A DNA stretch of 64,000 nucleotides from Streptomyces sp. HUAS MG91 (GCF_040529335.1 NZ_CP159534.1:2418001-2482000); one strand, 5' to 3'. Positions 25,689 to 34,423 are shown, numbered from the stretch's first letter. The notes: generated by a model from the letters alone, not told the origin. Numbers and translations: made by a program.

Positions 25689-26531
25689 TCAGCCGAGTTT
25701 GAGTTGCCGGTTGACGATATCGGCCGCCACATCGCCGATGGCGCGTCCATCGGCGAACGCCCGCGCTTTGACCATTTCCAGTGCATCGTCGACGGAACAG
25801 TCGAGCTGCACGGCGACCACTCCAGCCGCCTGGTGCACCACGGCCCGGTAGTCGATGCCGCTGAACAGGGCGGCGACGGCGTCCCCGTCGAGCAGCACGC
25901 TGCGCGTCAGCGCGTCGGCTATCCGGCTGAAAAGCACCGTGGACGCGGCCTCCCGGGGCGGGTCGAAGACCGCGAGAGCGCCGATGCACTCACCGGGCGC
26001 CTCCAGCGGCACCGCCACCACCTGGCCGATGCCGAGCGCGGCGAGGGCCGGGCCGTACCCGGGCCAGCGACCGCTGAGCGCGGCACCGGACGCCTCGACC
26101 GGCGCACGGGCCTCGACCGCGTCCTGCACCGGCCCCTCCCCCAGGACGTACTCCAACTCCTGTGCGTCGCTGGAGGACTGGTCGGAGGACGCGGTCGCCA
26201 CCTGATGGTGGTCGTTGTCGACGAGGGTCACGGCGACACTGCGCGAGCCGCAGGCCTCGGCGACGCCGGTCATGAACAGTGGCAACGGCCCGCCGACCCA
26301 GCGGCCGACCCGGCGGGCGTGCGCCTCCAGGAGTTCCGCGGCGACCTGATGACGGGAACCGGTGGTGCGGTGAACCCCGGCGAGCCGCTTGAACGTGAAG
26401 TCGGCGCTTCCCCCCGACATCGAGTCGTAGCGCTCCGCGATCCGGAACGCGCGCTCGGCACTCGCCCGCGCGCGGGCGGCGCGCTGCCAGGCCACCGCGG
26501 CCTGCGCGGGCAAGTCGCCCCTGAGGTCCAT
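25689..26531 (-). CDS. GAF and ANTAR domain protein (first of pair)
   Basis: A 280-residue protein. The N-terminal helical region is followed by a GAF domain (about 60-200; CIGALAVFDPPRE is the end of the fold) and a C-terminal ANTAR domain (about 212-278) with FSGIDYRAVVHQAAGVVAVQ and VDDALEMVKARAFADGR. Likely role: signal-dependent antitermination. It begins four bases after the CheR-PAS stop, so co-translation is probable. The paralogue downstream differs mainly in the sensor half. Confidence 0.88.
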   Translation of the reverse strand: MDLRGDLPAQAAVAWQRAARARASAERAFRIAERYDSMSGGSADFTFKRLAGVHRTTGSRHQVAAELLEAHARRVGRWVGGPLPLFMTGVAEACGSRSVAVTLVDNDHHQVATASSDQSSSDAQELEYVLGEGPVQDAVEARAPVEASGAALSGRWPGYGPALAALGIGQVVAVPLEAPGECIGALAVFDPPREAASTVLFSRIADALTRSVLLDGDAVAALFSGIDYRAVVHQAAGVVAVQLDCSVDDALEMVKARAFADGRAIGDVAADIVNRQLKLG

Positions 26532-26535
26532 GCCG

Positions 26536-28422
26536 TCAGCCTACGCCCCCAGGATCGTCCGCACCCGGGCTACGCCCTTCTTCCATCAGAAGGACCACGC
26601 CTCCGCGGTGGCCGCCGAAGGGACTGCACTGCACGCTGCAACTCATGCTGCGGCCGAGGCGGTTGACCGCGCTGATGTCCACGGGAGTGCCGCGCTTGCC
26701 GGTCCTGACGCAGTCCTCCACCACGGCGCGCAACGACTGCGTGGGCAGCCCGAAGTCCAGCCCGAAGAAGGGCTCGTCGAGCACTTCGTCCTGGCGCAGG
26801 CCCCACAGGTCGGCGGCGCCCCGGTTCCAGCTCTTGACGTTGAGGTCCTTGTCGAGGACGACGACGGCGGCCGCGATGGAGGTGAGGACGCCCTCCAGGA
26901 AGGAGCGGGCCTCGTCCAGCTCCTCACTGCGGATCCGCATCTCCTCGTTCATGGTCTCCAGTTCCTCGTTCCCGGACTGGAGTTCCTCGTTCGTCGTCTC
27001 CAGCTCCTCGTTGGTCGACTGGAGTTCCTCGTTCGTCGTCTCCAGCTCCTCGATGGAGGACTGGAGTTCCTCGTTCGTCGTCTCCAGTTCCTCGTTCGTG
27101 GACTGGAGTTCCTCGTACGCCGTCTCCAGGTCCTCGCGTACGCGCTTGACCTCGGCCTTGAGCTGGGTGGCGACGGTGACGTCGGTGAACGTGATGTTGG
27201 TGGCGGCGGGCAGTCCGCCGCTGCCGACGAGCGGCTGGACCAGGATGTCGAAGAACTGGACGTCCTCGCCGACCCTGCGCTCCGCCCCGTTGACCCGCAG
27301 GCTGCGGCGCTCGTGCGTGGCCTGGTCGATCAGGGAGCGCAGTTCGACCGGGCGGTACGAGATCTCCAGGTCCTGGAAGGGACGGCCGATGTCGTTGGCG
27401 GTCAGGCCGAACTGGGCCCGGGCGTGATTGTTGATGAGGACGACCAGTCCCTCGGAGTCCACGGCGAGGCCGGCGCCGGGCGCGGCGTCGAGGATGAGGT
27501 CGCGCAGCTGCCGGCTGCGCGCCACGCTCTGCAGTTCGCCGATGCCGCCGGGGCGCAGCTTCAGCGGGGCGGGCTGGTAGGGCGTGCTGGAGCCGCCGGG
27601 GCGGCGGCGGAACATGCGCTGGCGCATGCTGATGACGTCGAACCGGTCGGCGTCGTTGAGCAGCATCTCCGCCTTCCCGAGGAACAGGAAGGCGTTCTCG
27701 CGCAGCGCGAAGTGGAACCGGTCGACGATCTGGGTCTGCGCCTCCACGTTGAAGTACATCAGCGTGTTGCGACACACCAGCAGGTCGAGCCGGGAGATGG
27801 GGGCGTCGCGGGTGATGTCGTGGCGGCCGAAGATGACCCGGCGGCGCAGGTCGGAGCGGAAGCTGAACTGCGAGCCGTTCTGCTCGAAGTACTTCTCGCG
27901 CAGTTCGGAGGTGAGCGGCTCCAGGGTCCTGGCCGGGTAGAGGCCGGACCGGGCGTCGCGCAGCGCCTCGTCGTCGATGTCGGTGCCGTAGATCTTCACC
28001 CGCTGAAGGGCCTCGTCGAGGCCGAGGGTCTCCGCGAACATGATCGCCAGCGAGTACGCCTCCTCGCCGCTGGAGCAGCCCGCGCTCCAGACCCGGATCT
28101 CGTCCTCGGGGCCGAGCGAGGAGAGGATCTCGGGGACCACCTCGTGCTGGAGGTAGGTCCAGGCGTCGGTGTCCCGGAAGATCGAGGTGACGTTGATGAG
28201 GATCGTGTTGAACAGCGCGCCGAACTCGTCGGCGTTGGTCTCCAACTGGTCGCGGTAGTCCGCGTAGTTGTCGATGCCGACGTCGGACATGCGCTTGCGG
28301 ATCCGGCGTCCCAGCGACGAGCGCTTGTATCCGGTGAAATCAAAACCACGGGCGTCCCGCAGGAAGCCGAGCAGCTCCTCGAGCCCCTCGTCCGTCTCCG
28401 CGTCGCGCGGCGCCTCGCTCAT
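26536..28422 (-). CDS. CheR methyltransferase with coiled coil and PAS domains
   Basis: A 628-residue fusion. Residues 10-280 form a CheR-type SAM methyltransferase (SIFRDTDAW, the SAM site SAGCSSGEEAYSL near 113-125, DLLVCRNTLMYF). A PAS-like domain follows (about 310-415). A strictly heptadic Glu/Leu coiled coil (about 431-494) connects to a second PAS domain (about 497-610). This is the CheB/CheR-PAS architecture with CheB encoded separately 19 bases upstream. No methyl-accepting protein, CheA or CheW gene is in the window. The methylated target is unknown. Confidence 0.92.
   Translation of the reverse strand: MSEAPRDAETDEGLEELLGFLRDARGFDFTGYKRSSLGRRIRKRMSDVGIDNYADYRDQLETNADEFGALFNTILINVTSIFRDTDAWTYLQHEVVPEILSSLGPEDEIRVWSAGCSSGEEAYSLAIMFAETLGLDEALQRVKIYGTDIDDEALRDARSGLYPARTLEPLTSELREKYFEQNGSQFSFRSDLRRRVIFGRHDITRDAPISRLDLLVCRNTLMYFNVEAQTQIVDRFHFALRENAFLFLGKAEMLLNDADRFDVISMRQRMFRRRPGGSSTPYQPAPLKLRPGGIGELQSVARSRQLRDLILDAAPGAGLAVDSEGLVVLINNHARAQFGLTANDIGRPFQDLEISYRPVELRSLIDQATHERRSLRVNGAERRVGEDVQFFDILVQPLVGSGGLPAATNITFTDVTVATQLKAEVKRVREDLETAYEELQSTNEELETTNEELQSSIEELETTNEELQSTNEELETTNEELQSGNEELETMNEEMRIRSEELDEARSFLEGVLTSIAAAVVVLDKDLNVKSWNRGAADLWGLRQDEVLDEPFFGLDFGLPTQSLRAVVEDCVRTGKRGTPVDISAVNRLGRSMSCSVQCSPFGGHRGGVVLLMEEGRSPGADDPGGVG
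26941..27129 (-). repeat. Tandem 21-bp repeat encoding a heptad coiled coil
   Basis: Nine imperfect 21-bp units inside the CheR-PAS gene alternate between ELETTNE and ELQSTNE heptads. The repeat is perfect enough at DNA level to be a place for slippage or unequal exchange changing linker length in steps of one heptad. Confidence 0.85.
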
Positions 28423-28441
28423 CGTTGCCTACCTACTGTCT

Positions 28442-29035
28442 TCACCTGTCGACCAGTCCCCGGATCACCGCGGGAATCTCCTCCAGAGGTAGCACGAAGT
28501 CGACCGTCCCGGTGCCCATCGCCGCCTCCGGCATGCCTCCGAATTCCGCTGTCCCCGGATCCTGGGCGATCACGGTACCGCCACGTGACTTCACGGCGTC
28601 CACGCCCATCGCGCCGTCGTTCCCGGTGCCGGAGAGGACGACGGCCACGGCGCGGGCGCCGTAGGACCCGGCGACGGACTCGAACAGAAGGTCGGCGGAG
28701 GGGCGCAGGAAGTGGACGAGTTCGCTCTGGGAGAGCGAGAGGGATCCGTCGGCGCCGACCAGGAGGTGCCGGTCGGGCGGTGCGAGGTAGACGGTGCCCG
28801 GGCGGGCCGTGTCGCCCTGCTCGGCGAGTTTGACGTCCAGGCCCGTGCGGCGGTCCAGGATCCCGGCGAGGACCGTGCGGTGCCGGGGATCCAGGTGCTG
28901 GACGACGAGGACGGGGAGCGGGAAGTCCGCGTCCAGACCGCCGAGCAGCACGGTCAGGGCGTGGATGCCGCCGGCCGACGCCGCGACGGCGACGACCTGG
29001 AAGCTGTCGGAAGCAGGAGGCTCGGACTGCGGCAT
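28442..29035 (-). CDS. CheB-type protein-glutamate methylesterase, stand-alone
   Basis: A 197-residue catalytic domain without the receiver domain of classical CheB. The catalytic triad is visible: Ser20 (VAASAGG), His47 (VVQHLDP) and Asp140 (GTGNDGAMG). It would remove methyl groups, or deamidate, on a receptor partner. It is the first gene of the signalling run. The CheR-PAS start follows 19 bases after its stop. Loss of the receiver means activity is probably controlled by partners in the operon and not by CheA. Confidence 0.9.
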   Translation of the reverse strand: MPQSEPPASDSFQVVAVAASAGGIHALTVLLGGLDADFPLPVLVVQHLDPRHRTVLAGILDRRTGLDVKLAEQGDTARPGTVYLAPPDRHLLVGADGSLSLSQSELVHFLRPSADLLFESVAGSYGARAVAVVLSGTGNDGAMGVDAVKSRGGTVIAQDPGTAEFGGMPEAAMGTGTVDFVLPLEEIPAVIRGLVDR

Positions 29036-29075
29036 ATGACTCAGATTACCGCTCCGGACCTGCCGCGCGCAGGTG

Positions 29076-30422
29076 TCACAGGCCCGGGTTCGCGGTCAGC
29101 ACACCGTCGGCGACGGCGCGGCGCAGGGCGGTGTGGTCGCGGGCGGTCTGATCCGCGTAGCGCAGGGCGAAGGAGGCGACGGCGCGGTCGAAGGTGTCCG
29201 CGCCGCCCAGGTAGGCCGCGATGGCGATGCGGTCGCCGGAGCGGGCGTGGGCCCGGGCAAGGGCGGTGCCGCACAGCCGGGCGTAGGCGAGGAGTTCGTC
29301 CGGGGGCATGCCGGCGACGTCCGCCGAGCCCTTCATGTCGCGCAGTTGCCGCCAGTAGAAGGCGCGGCCCTGCGGACCCGTCATCCAGCCGAGGAAGATG
29401 TCGCCCGCGGCCTGCATGAGGCGCTGCCCGGAGACGACGCGGTGGCCGGGGTGGAGGGGGGCGCCGGCCTGGGGCACGTACTCCTCGACGACCGAGCGCG
29501 TCGCCTCCTTGATCTGGAGGAAGAGCGGGTCGTCGGTGTCGCGTCCGGCGAGCAGCACGATGAAGCAGCGGGTGCCGACGCTGCCGACGCCGACCACTTT
29601 GCGGGCGGCGTCCACGAAGCGGTAGCGGTCGAGGAGGCGGCGGCGCTCCTCGGCGAGCGTGGAGCGGTAGTCGCCGAACATCTTGCGGATCGCGGCGGCG
29701 TCGGAGACGCCCGCCGGTTCGAGCAGCGGCGGGTCGTGGACGATGCGGCGGCGGCCGTCCGGGGTGGTCTCCGTGAGTTTGGCCAGCGCGTGCAGGCTGG
29801 TGCGCCGGGTGGCCTGGGCGAGGGTGTGCTCGGCGCGGGCGCGGTGGCGGGCGGAGCGGACCAGGGGCAGCAGGTCGTGGGCGTCTATTCGCTCGTACCA
29901 GACGGCGAGTTCACCGAGGGCGGCCAGGCGCCGCATGGTGGTGCGGTACGCGGTCGTGCCCGCCCGCGCGGCCTGGTGGGCCTGCTTGTCGCTGTGGCCG
30001 TTGTCGCGGGCGGCGACGGCGACGGAGGCGGCGAGCCGTTTCACGTCCCACTCGAAGGGGCCGGGGCAGGTCTCGTCGAAGTCGTTCAGGTCGAAGAGCA
30101 GGGCGCGTTCGGGCGAGGCGAACAGGCCGAAGTTCAGCAGGTGCGCGTCGCCGCAGAGCTGGACGGTGAGGTCGGTGTGCGCGCCGGTCGCGAGGTCGCC
30201 GGCCATCACGGCGGCGGCGCCCCGCAGGAACGCGAACGGGCTCGCCGCCATCCGCCCGTACCGGATGGGCAGCAGCTCGGCGAGGCGGTCGGCGCCCTGC
30301 CGTTCCAGGACCACGACGGGGTCGACGCGGTCGGCGGACGGGATCCAGGGTCCGTGCGAGGAGCGGGGGGCGCGCTTGCGGGCCCGTCTTCCGTGGGCGG
30401 CGCGTTCGTCGGGGCTGCTCAT
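29076..30422 (-). CDS. DUF2252 domain-containing protein
   Basis: A 448-residue protein of the DUF2252 family, distantly kinase/aminoglycoside phosphotransferase-like. Visible conserved parts are FAFLRGAAAVMAGDL, the VQLCGDAHLLNFGLF motif (a GDAHxxN catalytic-loop equivalent) and LLFDLNDFDETCPGPFEWDVKR (DFD-like, spanning about 110-130). C-terminally there are ARSGDRIAIAAYLG and FADQ-like helices. Substrate unknown. It lies 40 bases upstream of CheB on the same strand and 18 bases after a lipoprotein gene. Confidence 0.9.
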   Translation of the reverse strand: MSSPDERAAHGRRARKRAPRSSHGPWIPSADRVDPVVVLERQGADRLAELLPIRYGRMAASPFAFLRGAAAVMAGDLATGAHTDLTVQLCGDAHLLNFGLFASPERALLFDLNDFDETCPGPFEWDVKRLAASVAVAARDNGHSDKQAHQAARAGTTAYRTTMRRLAALGELAVWYERIDAHDLLPLVRSARHRARAEHTLAQATRRTSLHALAKLTETTPDGRRRIVHDPPLLEPAGVSDAAAIRKMFGDYRSTLAEERRRLLDRYRFVDAARKVVGVGSVGTRCFIVLLAGRDTDDPLFLQIKEATRSVVEEYVPQAGAPLHPGHRVVSGQRLMQAAGDIFLGWMTGPQGRAFYWRQLRDMKGSADVAGMPPDELLAYARLCGTALARAHARSGDRIAIAAYLGGADTFDRAVASFALRYADQTARDHTALRRAVADGVLTANPGL

Positions 30423-30440
30423 GCGTGCGCGCCCCGCCGG

Positions 30441-30929
30441 TCAGTGGCGCAGCGCGCGGGCCACGTCGGCGGTGACGTCGCCGTCGAGGGAGCGGTTGGA
30501 GCGGGCCGTGGCCGTCTTGGAGGCGTCTGCACCGACGTCGTTCACCGTGACCACGACGGTGTCGAGCAGATTGCCGCTCTTGTCGCGGAAATCGACCTGG
30601 ACCGCGTACGACTTCTTGTCCGACTGGCCGTTGTCGACCGTGACCGGGACCGTGGCGCGGCCGCCGTCGGTCGAGACGTCGCCGAGCTTCACGTCGCCCT
30701 TGGCGTTGACGCCCCCCTTGATGTCGTCGAGCTTCTTGCCCGCCTCGGCCGTCGCGGAGGCGACCACGTCGGAGCCGCGGGAGGCGGCGGAGGACGCGGC
30801 GGACGCGGCCTTCGACGCCGCTCCGGAGGGGCTGGTGTCGCTGTCGGAGCAGCCTGCCGCGGCCAGGGCCAGCGCCACCGCGGCCACCGCCGCGCCCGTC
30901 GCCCGTACACCGTTTCGCCTGTCAGTCAT
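30441..30929 (-). CDS. Secreted lipoprotein, hypothetical
   Basis: A 162-residue lipoprotein. The signal sequence ends ALAAAGC (lipobox), then comes a Ser/Ala-rich spacer. A compact beta-rich domain follows with VPVTVDNGQSDKKSYAVQVD and LLDTVVVTVNDVGADAS. The pattern resembles FxLYD-type Ig-like domains found in actinobacterial lipoproteins. The start ATG is preceded by GGAGG eight bases upstream. It may be transcribed with DUF2252 downstream (18-base gap). Confidence 0.8.
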   Translation of the reverse strand: MTDRRNGVRATGAAVAAVALALAAAGCSDSDTSPSGAASKAASAASSAASRGSDVVASATAEAGKKLDDIKGGVNAKGDVKLGDVSTDGGRATVPVTVDNGQSDKKSYAVQVDFRDKSGNLLDTVVVTVNDVGADASKTATARSNRSLDGDVTADVARALRH

Positions 30930-31045
30930 CCCGAACACCTCCGCTCGACGGTTACTCCTCCCGGTCGACCCAGTCAACGGCCGCCGGGGGCGGGGCCGCA
31001 TGCCCAGTACGGCAAACGGGTGGCCGCTGCGGAAGGATGGACGCC

Positions 31046-32248
31046 ATGAGTCCTACGACGGCTGCGCCGGTCCGGCACATCGGCGACGAGGAGCGGCGGC
31101 TCCGGCTGGCCCGCGCGCACCGGCTCTCCCCCGCGGCCCGGGCGGCGGCGCCGCTGGAGGTGGCGCGGTCCCTGGTGGCGCTGCACGGCACGGACCCGGC
31201 GACGGTGTACCTGGCGGTCGGCGCGCGGCTCGCCGACGCGACGGGGACGGTCGCCGGGGTCGAGGCGGCGCTGTACGAGGACCGGTCGCTGGTGCGGATG
31301 CACGGGATGCGGCACACCGTGTTCGTGTTCCCGTCGGAGCTGGCCGCGACGGTGCACGCCTCGACGGGGCTCGCGGTCGCGGCGAAGGCGCGGGCCGGGC
31401 TGCTCAAGGACATGGTGAGCGGCAGCGACGGGCGGCTCACTCCCGAGTGGCTCGCGGAGGTGGAGGCGTCGGCGCTGGCCGCGCTGGAGCGGCGCGGGCA
31501 GGCCACGGTCGCCGAACTGACCGCCGAAGAACCGCGGTTGAAGGAGTCCTTCACCTACGGCAGGGGCCGGAGCTACGAGGCGCCGCACACCGTCTCGTCG
31601 CGGCTGATGAGGGTGCTGGGGGTCGAGGGGCGGGTGGTGCGGGGGCGGCCGCTCGGCTCCTGGACCTCGACGCGGTTCCGCTGGGCGGTCGCGCCGCCGC
31701 ACCCCGAACTCCCGGTGGCCGAGGCCCAGTCGGAGCTGCTGCGGCGCTGGCTCGCGGTGTGCGGGCCCGCCACGGAGGCGGATCTGAAGTGGTGGACGGG
31801 GTGGAAGGTGACGGATGTGCGCAGGGCGCTGGCCGCGGTGGGGGCGGTGGTGGTGTCGCTGGACGGCGGCGGCGCCGGGTACGTCCTCGCGGACCGGGTG
31901 GCCGCTCCGGCCGGTGACGCGGAGCCCTGGGCGGCGCTGCTGCCCGGGCTCGATCCGACGGCCATGGGGTGGCAGGAGCGGGACTGGTACTGCCCGCCCG
32001 CCGTGCGCTCCGCGCTCTTCGACCGCAGCGGGAACATCGGGCCGACCGTGTGGTGGAACGGGCGGATCGTGGGCGGGTGGGGGCAGCGGGACGGGGGTGA
32101 GGTGGTGTGGCGGTTGCTGGACGAGTCGGGTGGGGGCGCTGCCGCGCGGGCGGTCGCGGCGGAGGCCTCACGGCTCACTGCGTGGCTGGGCGGGGTGCGG
32201 GTGACTCCGCGTTTCCGGACGCCTCTGGAGCGGGAGCTTTCGGGGTGA
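31046..32248 (+). CDS. Winged helix DNA-binding protein of the AlkZ/YcaQ type
   Basis: A 400-residue protein with three tandem winged-helix-like units. The family includes AZL/AlkZ DNA glycosylases that unhook interstrand crosslinks. Recognised parts are LARAHRLSPAARAAAP, ALHGTDPATVYLAV, RMHGMRHTVFVF, GPATEADLKWWTGWK and the C-terminal VWWNGRIVGGWGQRDGG. In secondary-metabolite producers some members give self-resistance, while others are housekeeping; there is no biosynthetic cluster here. Start ATG 31046, with GGAAGG at 31031-31036. The ATG at 31037 abuts this site. Confidence 0.85.
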   Translation: MSPTTAAPVRHIGDEERRLRLARAHRLSPAARAAAPLEVARSLVALHGTDPATVYLAVGARLADATGTVAGVEAALYEDRSLVRMHGMRHTVFVFPSELAATVHASTGLAVAAKARAGLLKDMVSGSDGRLTPEWLAEVEASALAALERRGQATVAELTAEEPRLKESFTYGRGRSYEAPHTVSSRLMRVLGVEGRVVRGRPLGSWTSTRFRWAVAPPHPELPVAEAQSELLRRWLAVCGPATEADLKWWTGWKVTDVRRALAAVGAVVVSLDGGGAGYVLADRVAAPAGDAEPWAALLPGLDPTAMGWQERDWYCPPAVRSALFDRSGNIGPTVWWNGRIVGGWGQRDGGEVVWRLLDESGGGAAARAVAAEASRLTAWLGGVRVTPRFRTPLERELSG

Positions 32249-32292
32249 TGTCGGGGGGTGCGTGGTCGGGTGCGGCTCTCGTCGTGGCTGGT

Positions 32293-32363
32293 CGCGCAGT
32301 TCCCCGCGCCCCTGAAGGCATGCGCTGCGCGCAGCCTTCCCCAGGGGTGCGGGGAACTGCGCG
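32293..32363. repeat. Intergenic palindromic repeats, copies 6 and 7 (facing pair)
   Basis: Forward copy 32293-32315 and reverse copy 32341-32363 (one change, GGGGTGCGG). The 196-base gap between the convergent AlkZ-like gene and the 90-residue gene holds essentially only this pair. Confidence 0.82.
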
Positions 32364-32444
32364 GCCAGCCCTCACCGGGGCCGCAGAGGAGGGACGACGC
32401 GAAAGCCCCGCCGGGTCGAGGCCGGCGGGGCCGTGGCGTGCGGG

Positions 32445-32717
32445 TCAGCGGGAGTAGCGCATCAGCGCCCGCACCATGTGACACGTCGTGTCGGACGGCG
32501 GATGGATGCCGACGAGCTCGGCCGTGGCACGGATCCTACGGTTGTGGGCCTGCTGAGGAAGGTAGACGCCGGAGTCGAGCAGGGCGATCGCCAGCCGCAT
32601 GGCCTTGAGGCGACGGTTGTGCGTGATGTACCAGTCGCGGGGCTGCCCCGCGGGCAGCGCCTTCTTCGCCAGTGGTGTGTACGGAAGGTCGATCAGCATG
32701 GGTGCGGCAGCGGGCAC
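32445..32717 (-). CDS. Small conserved-looking hypothetical protein
   Basis: About 90 residues, basic and soluble. Recognisable features are PYTPLAKKALPAGQPRDWY, THNRRLKAMRLAIALLDSG and the closing HMVRALMRYSR; no known domain. Start GTG 32717 is preferred because AGGAGG lies six bases upstream. The ATG at 32723 directly abuts that site. Codon use and composition support a real gene. It is divergent from the ArsC-like gene. Confidence 0.65.
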   Translation of the reverse strand: MPAAAPMLIDLPYTPLAKKALPAGQPRDWYITHNRRLKAMRLAIALLDSGVYLPQQAHNRRIRATAELVGIHPPSDTTCHMVRALMRYSR

Positions 32718-32847
32718 GGGCATCCTCCTGTCGCGTTCTCAAGAGCCCCCGAAGCTCTCGAACACTGCTTCTATTCTACTGCTCGCCACTGACAAAAGCC
32801 GCTGGCCAAGACCCAGTTGACGGTGTCCCTCGCGTACCGTTGGCCCC

Positions 32848-33210
32848 ATGGAAATCTGGATCAACCCGGCCTGCTCGAAGTGCCGCGGCGCGCTCTCGCT
32901 GCTCGACGCGGAGGGCGCCGACTACACCGTCCGCCGGTACCTGGAGGACGTCCCCGCGCCCGACGAGATCCGGGCCGTGCTCGACCGGCTCGGACTCGAA
33001 CCGTGGGACATCACCCGCACCCAGGAGGCCGTCGCGAAGGAGCTCGGCCTCAAGGAGTGGGCGCGCGACGCGGCCGCCCGGGACACGTGGATCGAGGCCC
33101 TCGCCGCGCACCCGAAGCTGATCCAGCGCCCGATCATCACCGCCGACGACGGCACCGCGGTGGTGGCCCGCAGCGAGGAGGCGGTACGGGACGCGCTGGG
33201 TCGGGGCTAG
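32848..33210 (+). CDS. ArsC family (arsenate reductase-like) protein
   Basis: A 120-residue thioredoxin-fold protein of the ArsC/Spx type. The N-terminal WINPACSKCRGAL has the catalytic Cys (residue 9) and a second Cys at 12, giving a CxxC. RPI near 92-94 and ITR near 55 correspond to the conserved arginines. It could reduce arsenate with glutaredoxin-like help, but no arsenic operon adjoins it and many family members have other redox roles. It ends 150 bases before the glnII start. Confidence 0.85.
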   Translation: MEIWINPACSKCRGALSLLDAEGADYTVRRYLEDVPAPDEIRAVLDRLGLEPWDITRTQEAVAKELGLKEWARDAAARDTWIEALAAHPKLIQRPIITADDGTAVVARSEEAVRDALGRG

Positions 33211-33266
33211 CCGGCTCGGGCATCGCATACGAGATCACGGGCAGTCCGGCGCCCCTCGCGGCCCCG

Positions 33267-33304
33267 GTAACACGGGGTTCACGAACGGGCAACGGACGGG
33301 AAAT
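33267..33304 (+). promoter_or_regulatory. GlnR box upstream of glnII
   Basis: Pentamers at exact 11-base steps: GTAAC (33267), TTCAC (33278), GCAAC (33289), GAAAT (33300). They lie directly before a TTGACA minus 35-like hexamer (33311-33316), 57 bases before the glnII start. The arrangement matches the double GlnR site of glnII genes, placing the activator next to the promoter. Confidence 0.82.
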
Positions 33305-33360
33305 CGCCCGTTGACATGCTTCCGGCCAGAAAGAGACCCGCTCCTAGAGGATGTGGCCCC

Positions 33361-34392
33361 GTGACGTTCAAGGCTGAGTACATCTGGATCGACGGCACCG
33401 AGCCGACGGCCAAGCTTCGTTCGAAGACGAAGATAATCGCCGGCTCGCCGGACGGCCTGGACGCGCTGCCGATCTGGGGCTTCGACGGGTCGTCCACGAA
33501 CCAGGCCGAGGGCCACGCCTCGGACCGCGTCCTCAAGCCCGTCGCCGTGTACCCGGACCCGATCCGCGGCGGCGACGACGTTCTCGTCATGTGCGAGGTC
33601 CTGAACATCGACATGACCCCGCACGAGTCGAACACCCGCGCCGCGCTCGCCGAGGTCGAGGCCGAGTTCGGCGCGCAGGAGCCGATCTTCGGCATCGAGC
33701 AGGAGTACACGTTCTTCGAGGGCGACCGCCCGCTCGGCTTCCCGGTCGGCGGCTTCCCCGCCGCGCAGGGCGGCTACTACTGCGGCGTCGGCACCGACGA
33801 GATCCACGGCCGTGACGTCGTCGAGGCGCACCTCGACAACTGCCTGAAGGCCGGTCTCGGCATCTCCGGCATCAACGCCGAGGTCATGCCCGGCCAGTGG
33901 GAGTTCCAGGTCGGCCCGCTCGCCCCGCTGGAGGTCTCCGACCAGCTGTGGGTGGCCCGCTGGCTGCTCTACCGCACCGCCGAGGACTTCAAGATCTCCG
34001 CGACCCTCGACCCCAAGCCGGTCAAGGGCGACTGGAACGGCGCGGGCGCGCACACGAACTTCTCCACCAAGGCGATGCGCGAGGGCTACGACGCGATCAT
34101 CACCGCGTGCGAGTCGCTGGGCGAGGGTTCCAAGCCGCTCGACCACGTCAAGCACTACGGCGCCGGCATCGACGACCGCCTCACCGGCCTGCACGAGACC
34201 GCCCCGTGGAACGAGTACTCGTACGGCGTCTCGAACCGCGGCGCCTCGGTCCGCATCCCGTGGCAGGTCGAGAAGGACGGCAAGGGCTACATCGAGGACC
34301 GTCGTCCGAACGCCAACGTCGACCCGTACGTCGTGACGCGCCTCCTCGTCGACACCTGCTGCTCCGCGCTGGAGAAGGCCGGCCAGGTCTGA
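33361..34392 (+). CDS. glnII: Glutamine synthetase type II (eukaryote-like)
   Basis: A 343-residue octamer/decamer-type GS. The short length and the motifs IWGFDGSSTNQAEGH, IFGIEQEYTFFE, GQWEFQVGPL and GASVRIPWQVEKDG mark GSII. It duplicates GlnA activity and is not adenylylated by GlnE. It starts at GTG 33361 with AGAGGA at 33345-33350. Control by GlnR is likely from the adjacent box. A terminator follows at 34424. Confidence 0.97.
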   Translation: MTFKAEYIWIDGTEPTAKLRSKTKIIAGSPDGLDALPIWGFDGSSTNQAEGHASDRVLKPVAVYPDPIRGGDDVLVMCEVLNIDMTPHESNTRAALAEVEAEFGAQEPIFGIEQEYTFFEGDRPLGFPVGGFPAAQGGYYCGVGTDEIHGRDVVEAHLDNCLKAGLGISGINAEVMPGQWEFQVGPLAPLEVSDQLWVARWLLYRTAEDFKISATLDPKPVKGDWNGAGAHTNFSTKAMREGYDAIITACESLGEGSKPLDHVKHYGAGIDDRLTGLHETAPWNEYSYGVSNRGASVRIPWQVEKDGKGYIEDRRPNANVDPYVVTRLLVDTCCSALEKAGQV

Positions 34393-34423
34393 GGAACGGC
34401 TGAGTTTCGGCCATGAAGCGCTC

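Noticed and set aside
26941..27129. Possible CRISPR-like or minisatellite array
   Set aside because: The units are contiguous 21-bp coding heptads without spacers.
26530..28833. A 767-residue plus-strand frame with leucine/valine repeats over CheR-PAS
   Set aside because: The repeats are the antisense of the heptad coiled coil. There is no ribosome site and no homology.
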